Shown here piece by piece: positions 7,006-15,315 of a stretch of 24,007 bases of DNA; position 1 is the first letter of the stretch, and each line of letters opens with the position of its first letter. Position numbers and translations under genes: made by a program. Origin of the DNA: JANLQX01 sp043775075 (lineage in GTDB: Bacteria > Actinomycetota > Acidimicrobiia > Acidimicrobiales > JANYDT01); NCBI GenBank assembly GCA_043775075.1, contig JAYVSS010000127.1, positions 1 through 24,007 of the forward strand. Direction: 5' to 3'. The notes under the pieces were generated by a model. It made no database searches, was not told the origin of the DNA, and saw only the letters and a list, made by a program, of their open reading frames with translations.

Positions 7006-9918
7006 CTACAGGCGGTTGAGGATGGCGCTGAGTTGGCGGGTGATGTCGTCGAGGCGGGCGTCTATACGGGTCACTGCGTCGTGGAGATCGACCTGTCCCA
7101 TCGCCGCCTCGCGTGTTGATGTGCTTAGTTCGGTGACCGTGGCGTAGAGAGCGTCGTGATTGCTCTGAACGTTGCTCAGGTGAGACTGCACGCCTCCGAT
7201 GACATCGGTGAGGGTTTGTCGTTCGGCGCGAGCGTTGGTCTCCAGGTCGAGAACGGCTTGGCGGGTCTGTTGTACCGCCTCCACCAGCGCAACGACTCGT
7301 GCCTGCTCAAATGTTGCTTGTGCCGCAATCATCGGTTCGACGGTGGCGCGCACCCTCTCGGTGACCGCGCCAAGCATGCCGCCCGCGATGTGACGTTCCG
7401 TAGGAGCCGCGCCGGGGAGGACTACGGGACCGAGCCCGGGCGGGGTGACGGATTCAGCCGGTGACGATTCGGCGGAGGACGGCGGGACGGGTTCGAGGGT
7501 GGGCACGGTGGTCTCCAGGATCGGTTCGTCGATGGCGACGTTGGTTGCGGTTTCGACAATGGCAGCCTGAGCGCCGACGAGATGGAGTACTCGTTCGGTG
7601 ATGAACGCCGGCGTCGACCCATCGGTCGCAGTCCCACGTACACGTAGCTGTTCGGTGGCGTTGCAAGTCATGGTTTTCGCTGGCTCGTCGGTGGTGGCGA
7701 TCGACCTGAGATAGGTCGCAGCAACCGCGACATCTGGCTCAGCCCACTGACCGCACCCGGCGTAGACCGGAGTCGACGGGGGGATGTCGATGAGCCCGAA
7801 TGGGACGAGCCATGCCGTGTCGGCATCGCAGAACGACGTCGTCCCTCCGTAGTTGGTCACCACCACGGGGGTCCCCGCCGCCATTGCCTCAGCCACCGTG
7901 AGTCCGAGGCCCTCGCCCCGATGCAGCGAAATGTACGCGTCGGCTCGGCAGAAGAATCCCGCCTGCCCGTCGGCATCGAGATGGTCCTCAATCAACAGCA
8001 CGTCAGAACGCCCATCGATGCTGAACACCAGACGGTCGTGATCGATGGGGTGACGATCAGATCCGATGGCCTTGAGGACAAGGTAGGGGCGTCGTCCGTC
8101 GGGCAGCGCCTCGTGGGCCACGGGGAAGGCGAGTTTGTAAGCGGCCACAGCACCCCACGGATTCTTTCGGTCGGCGACGGAGTCGAAGTCAAAGCTGAAC
8201 GCCACGACGAAGCGATCGTCGTCGATGTCGTACTCGTGGGAGAACGCCTGAGCAAGGGACCTGACACTGCCCAGTTCGACCGGCGGGGGGAGAGGGAACG
8301 GAAAGAGATGTACCGGTGGGGCATCACTATGTGCACGTAGTGATTGGGCAACGAATTCCGTGGCCACCCAAATTTCGTCGAGCAGCGCAAATGCTGGGCG
8401 GAGGCGATCGGGGAATGTGTCGACCTCCCAGAACCACATACCCACCACTTTGCGCCCGGCCTTGCGGGCGGCGATGGCGTCGGCCGGGTCCGCCAGAAGC
8501 GCGTCGGCGTTGCGCACCAGAACGAGCACGGGGGTAGGAGTGCCCGATGATGCCGGCCACGCGGGTCCGTCGATCGACGCGTCCTGATGATGAGCGGTCC
8601 GGGTGTCCACAAGGACCGTCGTGGGAATCGCCGACGCTCGACACGCCGCAGCCACGACGCGAGCAGCGGCCCCCATTCCGAACGCCGCGTCCACGTAGCC
8701 ACTGACCTCGACCGCGGGCCTCAAAGAGAGCGCCGCCGTGGCGGTGGACGATGGCCGTGACGAGGGCGACGAACGCCGCGGGCGCAGTTCCCGCGGTACT
8801 CCGGTGGCCGGGCCGCGATCATTCAGCCAGGCGACCACATCGTCGTCGGATTGCAGCGAGTCGGAAAGCTCAGGATGGAGCAGCCGGAACGAGCGGGCAA
8901 GGGGTGCGGCGCCGATGCCGTCCACGGGCGAAACCAACCACGTGATGAACGCCTCGTTGGCATCCCCGGCGAATGGGTTCGGTGGTTCGCCTCCGTTCCC
9001 GCTCTCGAATCGCTGCAAGCCCACGGCGTAGGCATGGCGAATCACGTTCGTGACGATCATTCCGTTGGGTAGGTGGGTGAACGCCGGCAGCGGTTCGTCG
9101 TCTGCCAATGGAGGGAGCATGAGCGCCTCCGCCCGCTCACGGGCGAGGCGGGCCAACGCCGGATGCGTCGTCGGTCGGACTCGGGGGAGTTCACCTGTCT
9201 CGGCCGAGAGCAGCCACGGGGTCTTGGCCTCGAACCCGGGCCAGCGAACGAGCGACGCGGTGACGGTACGCTTTTGTTCGTCGGCATTGCGCACCGACAG
9301 CGGAAACTCCGTCGAGGTCACGCACTCGACACCGGGAAGGTCGGCGAGCGAATCGAGCCACGGAAAAGAAGTTGCCGAGAGACGCTGGGTGCCAACATGG
9401 GGACTGCGAACCAGGCACGCTATCCAAGCGCCCAGAAAATCCAAAGCGCGCTGATCATCCGCGCGCATAGAGAACAGATCTTGGTCGATGCGTCCTATTG
9501 ACGTAGTGTCGACGGCGTCGGGAAGTTTGCCGTCGAGTGGTGGCGGACCGAACCGGGTATTGCACAACACCACTGCACCGGTGGGGCGAGCGAGCACGTC
9601 GAGCCGGGCGAACGTTTCGGCATCGTCGGGCAGGACGACGACAATTCCGGCGGCCTCCGAAACGATCCACCGCAACACGGTTGGACGCACGGCTTCCATG
9701 AGGGTGGCGTCGGTATGGAGCAGCGCCAACCGGGCGAATTCGCGGTTGGCAAACGCCCGTTCAACCAATGCGATCCCGTTCGCTCCGACTGGATCGTCGA
9801 CCACGATGATTCGCCGGTGGGCCTCCGGGTGATGAGTGCAAAACATCGCTACGGCGCGCTCAGCGAGCGCCCGTCGACGCACGGTGGTGAGGCAGACGAT
9901 AGTGAGGGCCGCAGACAC
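7006..9918 (-). CDS. Large multi-domain glycosyltransferase (GT-A-like + GT4 + coiled coil)
   Basis: 970 residues from the GTG at 9918. Residues 1-220 resemble a GT-A-like domain (LTIVCLTTVRRRALAERAV, then VVLPDDAE and an IDQDLFSM block). Residues 220-380 are a helical linker with the FITWLVSPVDGIG pattern seen in actinobacterial polysaccharide enzymes. Residues 400-790 are a GT-B GT4 domain with DRKNPWGA (about 583) and the E-x7-E motif in GEGLGLTVAEAM (Glu669, Glu677). A Pro/Thr/Ser linker leads to a coiled coil at about 865-970, where alternating hydrophobics and the DARLDDITRQL end suggest oligomerisation. It probably adds a sugar to a cell-surface glycan at the cytoplasmic membrane face. 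Donor and acceptor are unknown. Convergent with hflX. No Shine-Dalgarno; TAGGCT precedes the start by 6 nt. Confidence 0.8.
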   Translation of the reverse strand: MSAALTIVCLTTVRRRALAERAVAMFCTHHPEAHRRIIVVDDPVGANGIALVERAFANREFARLALLHTDATLMEAVRPTVLRWIVSEAAGIVVVLPDDAETFARLDVLARPTGAVVLCNTRFGPPPLDGKLPDAVDTTSIGRIDQDLFSMRADDQRALDFLGAWIACLVRSPHVGTQRLSATSFPWLDSLADLPGVECVTSTEFPLSVRNADEQKRTVTASLVRWPGFEAKTPWLLSAETGELPRVRPTTHPALARLARERAEALMLPPLADDEPLPAFTHLPNGMIVTNVIRHAYAVGLQRFESGNGGEPPNPFAGDANEAFITWLVSPVDGIGAAPLARSFRLLHPELSDSLQSDDDVVAWLNDRGPATGVPRELRPRRSSPSSRPSSTATAALSLRPAVEVSGYVDAAFGMGAAARVVAAACRASAIPTTVLVDTRTAHHQDASIDGPAWPASSGTPTPVLVLVRNADALLADPADAIAARKAGRKVVGMWFWEVDTFPDRLRPAFALLDEIWVATEFVAQSLRAHSDAPPVHLFPFPLPPPVELGSVRSLAQAFSHEYDIDDDRFVVAFSFDFDSVADRKNPWGAVAAYKLAFPVAHEALPDGRRPYLVLKAIGSDRHPIDHDRLVFSIDGRSDVLLIEDHLDADGQAGFFCRADAYISLHRGEGLGLTVAEAMAAGTPVVVTNYGGTTSFCDADTAWLVPFGLIDIPPSTPVYAGCGQWAEPDVAVAATYLRSIATTDEPAKTMTCNATEQLRVRGTATDGSTPAFITERVLHLVGAQAAIVETATNVAIDEPILETTVPTLEPVPPSSAESSPAESVTPPGLGPVVLPGAAPTERHIAGGMLGAVTERVRATVEPMIAAQATFEQARVVALVEAVQQTRQAVLDLETNARAERQTLTDVIGGVQSHLSNVQSNHDALYATVTELSTSTREAAMGQVDLHDAVTRIDARLDDITRQLSAILNRL

Positions 9919-9924
9919 GAGGTC

Positions 9925-9930
9925 AGCCTA
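9925..9930 (-). promoter_or_regulatory. Putative -10 box (TAGGCT) of the large glycosyltransferase gene
   Basis: TAGGCT on the minus strand ends 6 nt before the GTG at 9918, with no Shine-Dalgarno between. This implies a leaderless transcript. The symmetric element at 9968-10015 lies just upstream. Confidence 0.4.
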
Positions 9931-9967
9931 CGGGCCGCGGCCCGGCGCTCAGGTTGATGTCCGTTTT

Positions 9968-10015
9968 GCGACAGGCTGACCGGAAAACGACGTCGTAAAC
10001 CGGACTTCTTGTCGC
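9968..10015. promoter_or_regulatory. 48-bp co-centred dyad upstream of the large glycosyltransferase
   Basis: Three nested inverted repeats share one exact centre: GCGACA/TGTCGC (9968-9973, 10010-10015), CCGG/CCGG (9980-9983, 10000-10003) and the 10-bp palindrome ACGACGTCGT (9987-9996). The internal loops are symmetric (6/6 and 3/3 nt). It lies in the 154-bp gap between the secreted-protein stop and the glycosyltransferase start, about 50 bp from the latter. It may be an operator or an RNA stem-loop. Confidence 0.45.
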
Positions 10016-10035
10016 CGTTCAGACATCGACTCGCC

Positions 10036-10073
10036 GGTCCGACCGGCTGACCGCCAGCCCGAGCGGTCGGACC
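10036..10073 (-). terminator. Stem-loop at the end of the secreted-protein gene
   Basis: GGTCCGACCG (10036-10045) pairs perfectly with CGGTCGGACC (10064-10073), with a smaller GGCTG/CAGCC hairpin in the loop. The far arm touches the TAG stop of the minus-strand gene. No U-tract follows, so it may be an RNA-end protector or a weak terminator and not a classic rho-independent one. Confidence 0.5.
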
Positions 10074-11719
10074 TAGGGAGTGCGGAGGGCGGAAATCTTG
10101 GCGTTCTTCAGAGCCTTCGCACCCTTGCTCATTTTGGGGGCCGCCACCCGCAACGCCAGTGCTCTCGGTACAGCCCCGGTGGAATTGACCCCGACCTGGC
10201 TCGATGGACCGTCCACGACGCCGCCGAACTGGTAGTTGGCCGGTGACGTGACGCCGCCGATACGCACGGGTCCGCCGGAGTAGGCCCGACCGACTTGACC
10301 GTTGCGAGCGTGTACTACGTAGACATACCACGTGCCGGTGGTCCCGGCGGGTGGCGTCCAGGTGAACACGTTGCGGCCGGGCTTGACGGCCAGGCCCGAG
10401 GCGATCTGGGTGCCGTCGAACCCGTGATCATCGGTATCGATGTAAAGGTCGGCGGTGGTACCGGCGCCGAAAGAATTGTCTTTCCACACGATGTCGAAGC
10501 TCTTCTCGCCCGCCGCCACGTCGGCAACCTTGATGCGATCAATGCGGAACGAGCGAGGACCACGATCTTCGTTAGGGTCGAATCGCAACATCTCGATCAT
10601 CTGGCCCGCCCAGCCGACTCGGGGACCATTCTGTGTCGGATCGGTAATGTCTGCCGGATTGGCTGTGGCCAGATCAACGGTGAACGACTTTTCGTTCGGA
10701 TACGTCACGATGTCATCGGAGTTCTGCAGGTCGACCCCGTTCTTGGTGAGCGGAGTTCCGGCGATACGCCAAATGATCCGTGCTGTTGTGCCGCCGCCGA
10801 CCTTATCTTCAAGGTTGAACGGGCCGTCGTAGGTGTAGTCAACGGTGACCCGGTGAAAGTCGCTCCCGTTAAACGCCCGACCCAGTCGCATGCCGATCGC
10901 TGGATCGTTGATCGCCGGTCCGGCATTGGTCCCGGAAAACACCCCGCCCGACACGGTTCCAGCGACGTTGTCCAGGCGGTGGACATCACTGGCTTCATTG
11001 AAGTCCCAGGAATCCCCGTTCCGAGAAATAGTGGCGTAGTCCGCCCCGCCGGTGATGCTCGGCTCGTCGATTTGGGGAACGGGAGCGAGACCCTCACCGA
11101 CCGGTGAGCCCGATGGTGAGACCTGGAGCCAATCAACATCGAAGTGGGTGGACGATGACGGCGAAAGCGCCACTCGCAACGACACGATCTGTCCCGCCCA
11201 TGGCGTGGTGAGATTGGCCTCGCCGATGGGAGAAAGGGCGAAGTCGTAGGTGTTCCAACCGGGCTTGGTGAAGAAGTTGAAGCCACCCTGGCAGGCATCG
11301 GAAATTTCCTGGCATGTGTACCAGCGGACGCCGGCTGGCACTTCGGCGGTGGCGTTCATCCGGAACGAGATGCGGTTGTATCGACTGGCATCTATCGGGT
11401 GGGCAAGGCCGTCTCGACCGTGGGCGATAGCGCCTGGGTAACCGCCCCACAGCGGGTGGAAATATCCCGGCTGGGCCATGTCGAAATGCAGCTGTCCGCC
11501 GGCAATCGAGGCGTTGGTGGCCGAGCGCATCGGGCCGTCTTCGGCAATGACCTGGTCCTCGGCGTTGTTGTAGTCCCATGGGTCGGAGAACGCCTCGGCG
11601 GCGTAATCGCTGGGGGAACCACCTGCAGCGTGCCCGGAGACGGTCGGGAAAGCCGCCGTGGCGGCGAGGACGACGGCACCGCTGAAGAGCCCGGAAAGGA
11701 GATTCCGACGCAAAGTCAT
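10073..11719 (-). CDS. Secreted protein with duplicated beta-sandwich (carbohydrate-binding-like) domains
   Basis: 548 residues from the ATG at 11719, which has GAGG 7 nt upstream. An in-frame TTG two codons earlier is less likely. A clear signal peptide comes first: RR, then a hydrophobic stretch to about residue 23, with a likely cut after SGHAA near 32. Two related domains follow, at about 45-205 and 235-395. Both start D-x-WD[YF]N-x-A-x-D, carry WAGQ-[IM]-[VE]-x-LR near their ends, and close with FxxDxxxV, as in carbohydrate-binding beta-sandwiches. A third fibronectin- or Ig-like part (about 405-480, FTWTPPAGTTGTWYVYV) and a basic tail (KMSKGAKALKNAK) follow. No hydrolase catalytic block was seen. 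It probably binds exported or extracellular glycan. No LPXTG or lipobox. Confidence 0.65.
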   Translation of the reverse strand: MTLRRNLLSGLFSGAVVLAATAAFPTVSGHAAGGSPSDYAAEAFSDPWDYNNAEDQVIAEDGPMRSATNASIAGGQLHFDMAQPGYFHPLWGGYPGAIAHGRDGLAHPIDASRYNRISFRMNATAEVPAGVRWYTCQEISDACQGGFNFFTKPGWNTYDFALSPIGEANLTTPWAGQIVSLRVALSPSSSTHFDVDWLQVSPSGSPVGEGLAPVPQIDEPSITGGADYATISRNGDSWDFNEASDVHRLDNVAGTVSGGVFSGTNAGPAINDPAIGMRLGRAFNGSDFHRVTVDYTYDGPFNLEDKVGGGTTARIIWRIAGTPLTKNGVDLQNSDDIVTYPNEKSFTVDLATANPADITDPTQNGPRVGWAGQMIEMLRFDPNEDRGPRSFRIDRIKVADVAAGEKSFDIVWKDNSFGAGTTADLYIDTDDHGFDGTQIASGLAVKPGRNVFTWTPPAGTTGTWYVYVVHARNGQVGRAYSGGPVRIGGVTSPANYQFGGVVDGPSSQVGVNSTGAVPRALALRVAAPKMSKGAKALKNAKISALRTP

Positions 11720-11762
11720 ATACAAACCTCGGTCACGTTGGGTGGTTTCTTAACCACCGAGG
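11720..11762 (-). promoter_or_regulatory. Leader stem-loop that can cover the Shine-Dalgarno of the secreted-protein gene
   Basis: Read on the minus strand, GGTGGTT-aaga-AACCACC (11758-11741) is a perfect 7-bp hairpin. CCTCGGT (11762-11756) is complementary to ACCGAGG (11733-11727), which holds the GAGG Shine-Dalgarno 7 nt before the ATG. The two pairings share three bases, so alternative folds could expose or hide the ribosome site. A TAGGGT box at 11814-11809 could serve as the -10. Regulation is inferred. Confidence 0.4.
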
Positions 11763-11903
11763 GGGGCAATGGGTCCGTCGACTTACCCGGATGCCCGAAC
11801 GACCCACCACCCTAGGTGAACGCAGGGAGCTTCGGAGGTCGCTTCCGCCGACGACGCGCCGGCGACGTGCAGACAACGGCACCACCGCCGACCTCTTCGT
11901 TCG

Positions 11904-11909
11904 TACACT
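11904..11909 (+). promoter_or_regulatory. Putative -10 box (TACACT) of the glycan export operon
   Basis: TACACT ends 8 nt before the GTG at 11918, and no Shine-Dalgarno is present. This suggests a leaderless transcript for the GT2-GTB, wzm, wzt operon. No -35 match was seen. Confidence 0.42.
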
Positions 11910-11917
11910 GTTCGACC

Positions 11918-14506
11918 GTGTCCCGTGAGCTGTCCGTCTCGACCGCTCGCGCTATACCATCGGTTTGTATCGTGCTCGTCACCTTCAACGGGCGAGACCA
12001 CTTGACGCCGTGTCTCGATTCGATCGCCGCGCTGGACTATCCGGTCGACTTGGTCCGCACCGTTTGTGTTGACAATGATTCGACCGACGGCACGAAGGAA
12101 CTGCTGGCCTCGTCGTACCCATGGGTCACGGTGCTCCCGCAAACGAGCAACCTGGGTTTTGCTCCGGCGGTCACGCTGGCGGCCGAGTTCGCCACCGAGG
12201 ATTGCGTCGCCTTCATCAACAACGACATGCGGGTCGATCGGGATTGGCTTCGGGCGTTGGTCTCGCGGTACCGACCTGATGAAGGCGTCGTATGTGTGGC
12301 CGGAACCATTCTTGATTGGGACGGCACCCACGTTGATTTCGCCGATTCGACCATCAACTTCCATGCCTTCGGGCAGCAACAGGGCTTCGGTCTAACGATC
12401 GAAGAAGCCACTGCGAAAGGACTTCTGGGCCTCGCTGCCGATGGCCGTCGTCTGCCGTTTGCGTGTGGTGGTTCGATGCTGGTGCAGCGTGAGCTGTTTG
12501 TTGGTCTCGGCGGTTTTGATCCCGCCTTCTTCGCCTACTTCGAAGACGTGGACTTCGGCTGGCGGCTGCAGGTCTGTGGCTATCGAACAGAACTAAGTGC
12601 GCATGCGATTAGCTATCACCGCCATCACGGCACGTCGTCACGGTTTGCCACTCACGAACGAATTCTGTTGCTGGAACGCAACGCCTTGCGGATGTTGCTG
12701 AAGAATGTCGGCGACGCACACCTACCAACCCTCCTTGCCGGCGCGCTGCTGCTCGCCGCCCGTCGAGCGAAGAGCGACGCTCGCAGCGACCGGGCGTCGT
12801 ACGACATCGGCGTGATGGCCGACGAGATGGAATCGGTGCATCGCATCGGCACGTCTCGTATGCACGCAGTGAATGATGTGCTCGACGATCTCGATGTGAT
12901 CCTGGCCCAGCGTCAAGACATCCAGGCTCGGCGCCAGGTCAGTGATTCGGTGGTGTTCGCCACCTTTGGTCAACCGTTCGAAGCGTTGGGCAACGACTCT
13001 CCGCCGTATGTCGCCACCCTGGGAAAGGTCACCCGCTTCCTCGGCGTTCCAGAACTCTTCGACGCCGCCCCGGTTGGGCGATTCGTCGTGTTGTGCGCCA
13101 ACGATGTGATCGGCGAACGCATGGCGGGAACGGCGATTCGCTCGTGGGAGTTGGCCTGCGCCCTCGGGGCTCATGTGCCAACGGTCCTCGCCTCGCCCAA
13201 GCCCGTGGGCCGGCGCGACGCGGCGGTCGAGGTCGTCGAGTTCGCCGACCCGAGCGAGCTGTTGGCCCTGGTCGATCAGGCCGATGCCGTGCTTGTCTTC
13301 GGCTTCGATCTGGTTCGGTACCCCTTCCTCAAGCACACCCGGGCGCTCGTGGTCGTTGATCTCTATGACCCGTGGATTTTCGGATCGCTTGAGCAGTACG
13401 ACGCCATGACGCGCGACGAGGCTGAAGGCGCGAAGGCCCACGAGATCGGCACCCTGAACGAGCTACTTGATATCGGTGATTTCTTCATCTGTGCGTCGGA
13501 ACGCCAACGCGACTTCTGGTTGGGGATGCTGGCTTCGCGTGGCCGTCTGGACAAGGCCGCCCATGAACTCGATCCGCATCTGCGAAAGCTCATCGACGTT
13601 GTTCCATTCGGCTGTCCCGCCCTGCCTCCCGTTGCTCCGCCCACTCCAGCCTTGCGGGGAGGACGATTTCCCGGCATCGATGCGTCGTCGAAAGTCATCC
13701 TGTGGGGCGGTGGCACGTGGGACTGGTTCGACCCGATTGGTGTCGTTGATGCATTCGTACGTGTACAGAGTATTGTCCCGGAAGCCCGTCTTTTCTTCAT
13801 GGGTCTGGAACTCGAAGGTCGGGGCGTGCCGGAGATGCCGACTACCCAGCGCCTCATCGACCACATTGATGCTCTCGGCCTTCGCGAAAAGGGGCTCGTC
13901 GTCCTTGGTCCATGGCTTCCCTACGACGATCGCGGAGAGTTCCTGCTCGAAGCCGACGTCGGCGTGGTCGCGGCTAAGGCGATGGCCGAATCCCGCCTGG
14001 CGTGGCGCACCCGTACGCTCGATCACTTCTGGGCCGGCCTTCCGACGATCACCACGGCAGGCGATGTGATCTCGGACCTCGTGCACGATTCCAATGCGGG
14101 CATACGAATTCCGGCCAACGACGTGGACGCGCTGGTCGACGCCATGCTCGCGCTCCTTACCGACGACGAACGACGGGCCATCTCCGCGATAAACGCGCTG
14201 GCCCTGGCCGACCAGTTTCGGTGGCCGAGCGTGATCCTGCCGCTGGCCCACCTCGCGGCGGACCCCGGCCCGTGGCGGGCGGCGCGAGCTACTCGTGGTC
14301 GCCTCGTCGGCGGGGGCGGTGGCGCCCGCGGTGTGGCCGGGGGCGCGGCCAGCGTGGAAGTGGCGCGGCTGGCTTCAGAGTTGGCCGAATCGCAGAAACA
14401 CCTGGCGGCCGCCCGCAAAAAACTAAACGTGCTGAATAAGACGCCGCTCTATCCGGCGTACCTGGCGCTGCAATCGGCGCGGGCCAAAATGCGGCGAGTC
14501 AAATGA
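11918..14506 (+). CDS. Fused GT2-GTB glycosyltransferase
   Basis: 862 residues from the GTG at 11918. The frame opens 34 codons earlier, but that stretch is Arg/Pro-rich and lacks a start signal. Residues 10-300 form a GT2 rhamnosyltransferase-type domain: VCIVLVTFNGRDHL, DNDSTDG, NNLGF-like SNLGFAPA, metal-binding NND (Asp103), GGSMLVQRELF, and ED at 209-210 in YFEDVDFGWRL. Residues about 385-770 form a GT-B domain (VVDLYDPWIFGS, FICASERQRDFW, ILWGGGTWDWFDP, and EADVGVVAAKAMAESRLAWRTR near the donor site). A Gly-rich linker leads to a C-terminal coiled coil (SELAESQKHLAAARKKL). It probably adds two sugars, or starts and extends a chain, on a lipid-linked glycan. Its stop overlaps the wzm start (ATGA), so the genes are coupled. 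Confidence 0.88.
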   Translation: MSRELSVSTARAIPSVCIVLVTFNGRDHLTPCLDSIAALDYPVDLVRTVCVDNDSTDGTKELLASSYPWVTVLPQTSNLGFAPAVTLAAEFATEDCVAFINNDMRVDRDWLRALVSRYRPDEGVVCVAGTILDWDGTHVDFADSTINFHAFGQQQGFGLTIEEATAKGLLGLAADGRRLPFACGGSMLVQRELFVGLGGFDPAFFAYFEDVDFGWRLQVCGYRTELSAHAISYHRHHGTSSRFATHERILLLERNALRMLLKNVGDAHLPTLLAGALLLAARRAKSDARSDRASYDIGVMADEMESVHRIGTSRMHAVNDVLDDLDVILAQRQDIQARRQVSDSVVFATFGQPFEALGNDSPPYVATLGKVTRFLGVPELFDAAPVGRFVVLCANDVIGERMAGTAIRSWELACALGAHVPTVLASPKPVGRRDAAVEVVEFADPSELLALVDQADAVLVFGFDLVRYPFLKHTRALVVVDLYDPWIFGSLEQYDAMTRDEAEGAKAHEIGTLNELLDIGDFFICASERQRDFWLGMLASRGRLDKAAHELDPHLRKLIDVVPFGCPALPPVAPPTPALRGGRFPGIDASSKVILWGGGTWDWFDPIGVVDAFVRVQSIVPEARLFFMGLELEGRGVPEMPTTQRLIDHIDALGLREKGLVVLGPWLPYDDRGEFLLEADVGVVAAKAMAESRLAWRTRTLDHFWAGLPTITTAGDVISDLVHDSNAGIRIPANDVDALVDAMLALLTDDERRAISAINALALADQFRWPSVILPLAHLAADPGPWRAARATRGRLVGGGGGARGVAGGAASVEVARLASELAESQKHLAAARKKLNVLNKTPLYPAYLALQSARAKMRRVK

Positions 14507-15315
14507 CCGCGCTGGCCGAGATGGTCGAGCGGCGTGAGCTGCTCACCAACTTGACGCTTCGCGAACTACGGGGCAAGTTCAAACGGACCGCCCTCGGTTG
14601 GGCGTGGTCGATGCTCAACCCGCTCTCGGCCATTGCGATTTACAGCGTCGTCTTCAAGTTGTTCCTCGGCGGGAACCCAGATATCGGCAATCCGAGCGGC
14701 CTGAACAACTTCACCCTGTGGCTGACGTGCGCTCTACTGCCGTGGAACTTCACGAACAACGGCATTCAGGCCACACTTCCATCTCTCGTTGGCAATTCCA
14801 ATCTCGTCAAAAAGGTCTACTTTCCTCGCGAGTTCATTGCCGCTTCGTCAGTTCTCTCGTGGCTCGTCACCTATTTCATCGAGCTCGGCGTGCTCAGCCT
14901 CTTTTTTCTGATCTTTGGTCAGTTCGTGTTCCAGTGGCTCCCGATCGTCTTCATTTTCGTCATCCTGCAAACACTCTTCGTCACCGGTATCGCGCTGATG
15001 TTCAGCGCTCTGAACGTGTATTTCCGCGATGTGCAGCACTTCGTCTCGATCGGCATGCAGGTTTGGTTTTACCTCACGCCGATCGTGTACCGAACCGCTC
15101 TGGCCAACGAAAAGCTCGGCGGCGGGATGGCGAGCACCATCTACGGACTAAATCCGATGACCCGGTTCGTGGACGCCTATCGCGACCTGTTGTACAACCA
15201 GCGCTTTCCGCCGCTCTCAACGTGGATCGGATGCATCGTCGTTTCTGTACTCTCGCTGCTCGCCGGGTGGGCCGTGTTCTCCCGCCTCGAGCCCCGCTTC
15301 GCCGAGGAACTCTAA
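14503..15315 (+). CDS. wzm: ABC-2 type polysaccharide export permease
   Basis: 270 residues, starting in a 4-nt ATGA overlap with the glycosyltransferase stop. An amphipathic N-terminus (LTNLTLRELRGKFKRTALGWAWSMLNP) carries the conserved RELRxKxKxxxLGxxWxxxxP pattern of ABC-2 polysaccharide and teichoic-acid permeases (Wzm/TagG). About six TM segments follow, with WNFTNNGI, NLVKKVYFPRE and VYFRDVQH as family landmarks and LTPIVY in the late TM region. It forms the membrane channel that flips or exports a lipid-linked glycan across the inner membrane. It is directly followed by its ATPase. Confidence 0.92.
   Translation: MTALAEMVERRELLTNLTLRELRGKFKRTALGWAWSMLNPLSAIAIYSVVFKLFLGGNPDIGNPSGLNNFTLWLTCALLPWNFTNNGIQATLPSLVGNSNLVKKVYFPREFIAASSVLSWLVTYFIELGVLSLFFLIFGQFVFQWLPIVFIFVILQTLFVTGIALMFSALNVYFRDVQHFVSIGMQVWFYLTPIVYRTALANEKLGGGMASTIYGLNPMTRFVDAYRDLLYNQRFPPLSTWIGCIVVSVLSLLAGWAVFSRLEPRFAEEL

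Noticed and set aside
7002..7015. Small hairpin CCGCC-TACA-GGCGG between hflX and the large glycosyltransferase
   Set aside because: Only 5 bp, no T-run, and it overlaps the last codons of the glycosyltransferase. Too weak to call a terminator.
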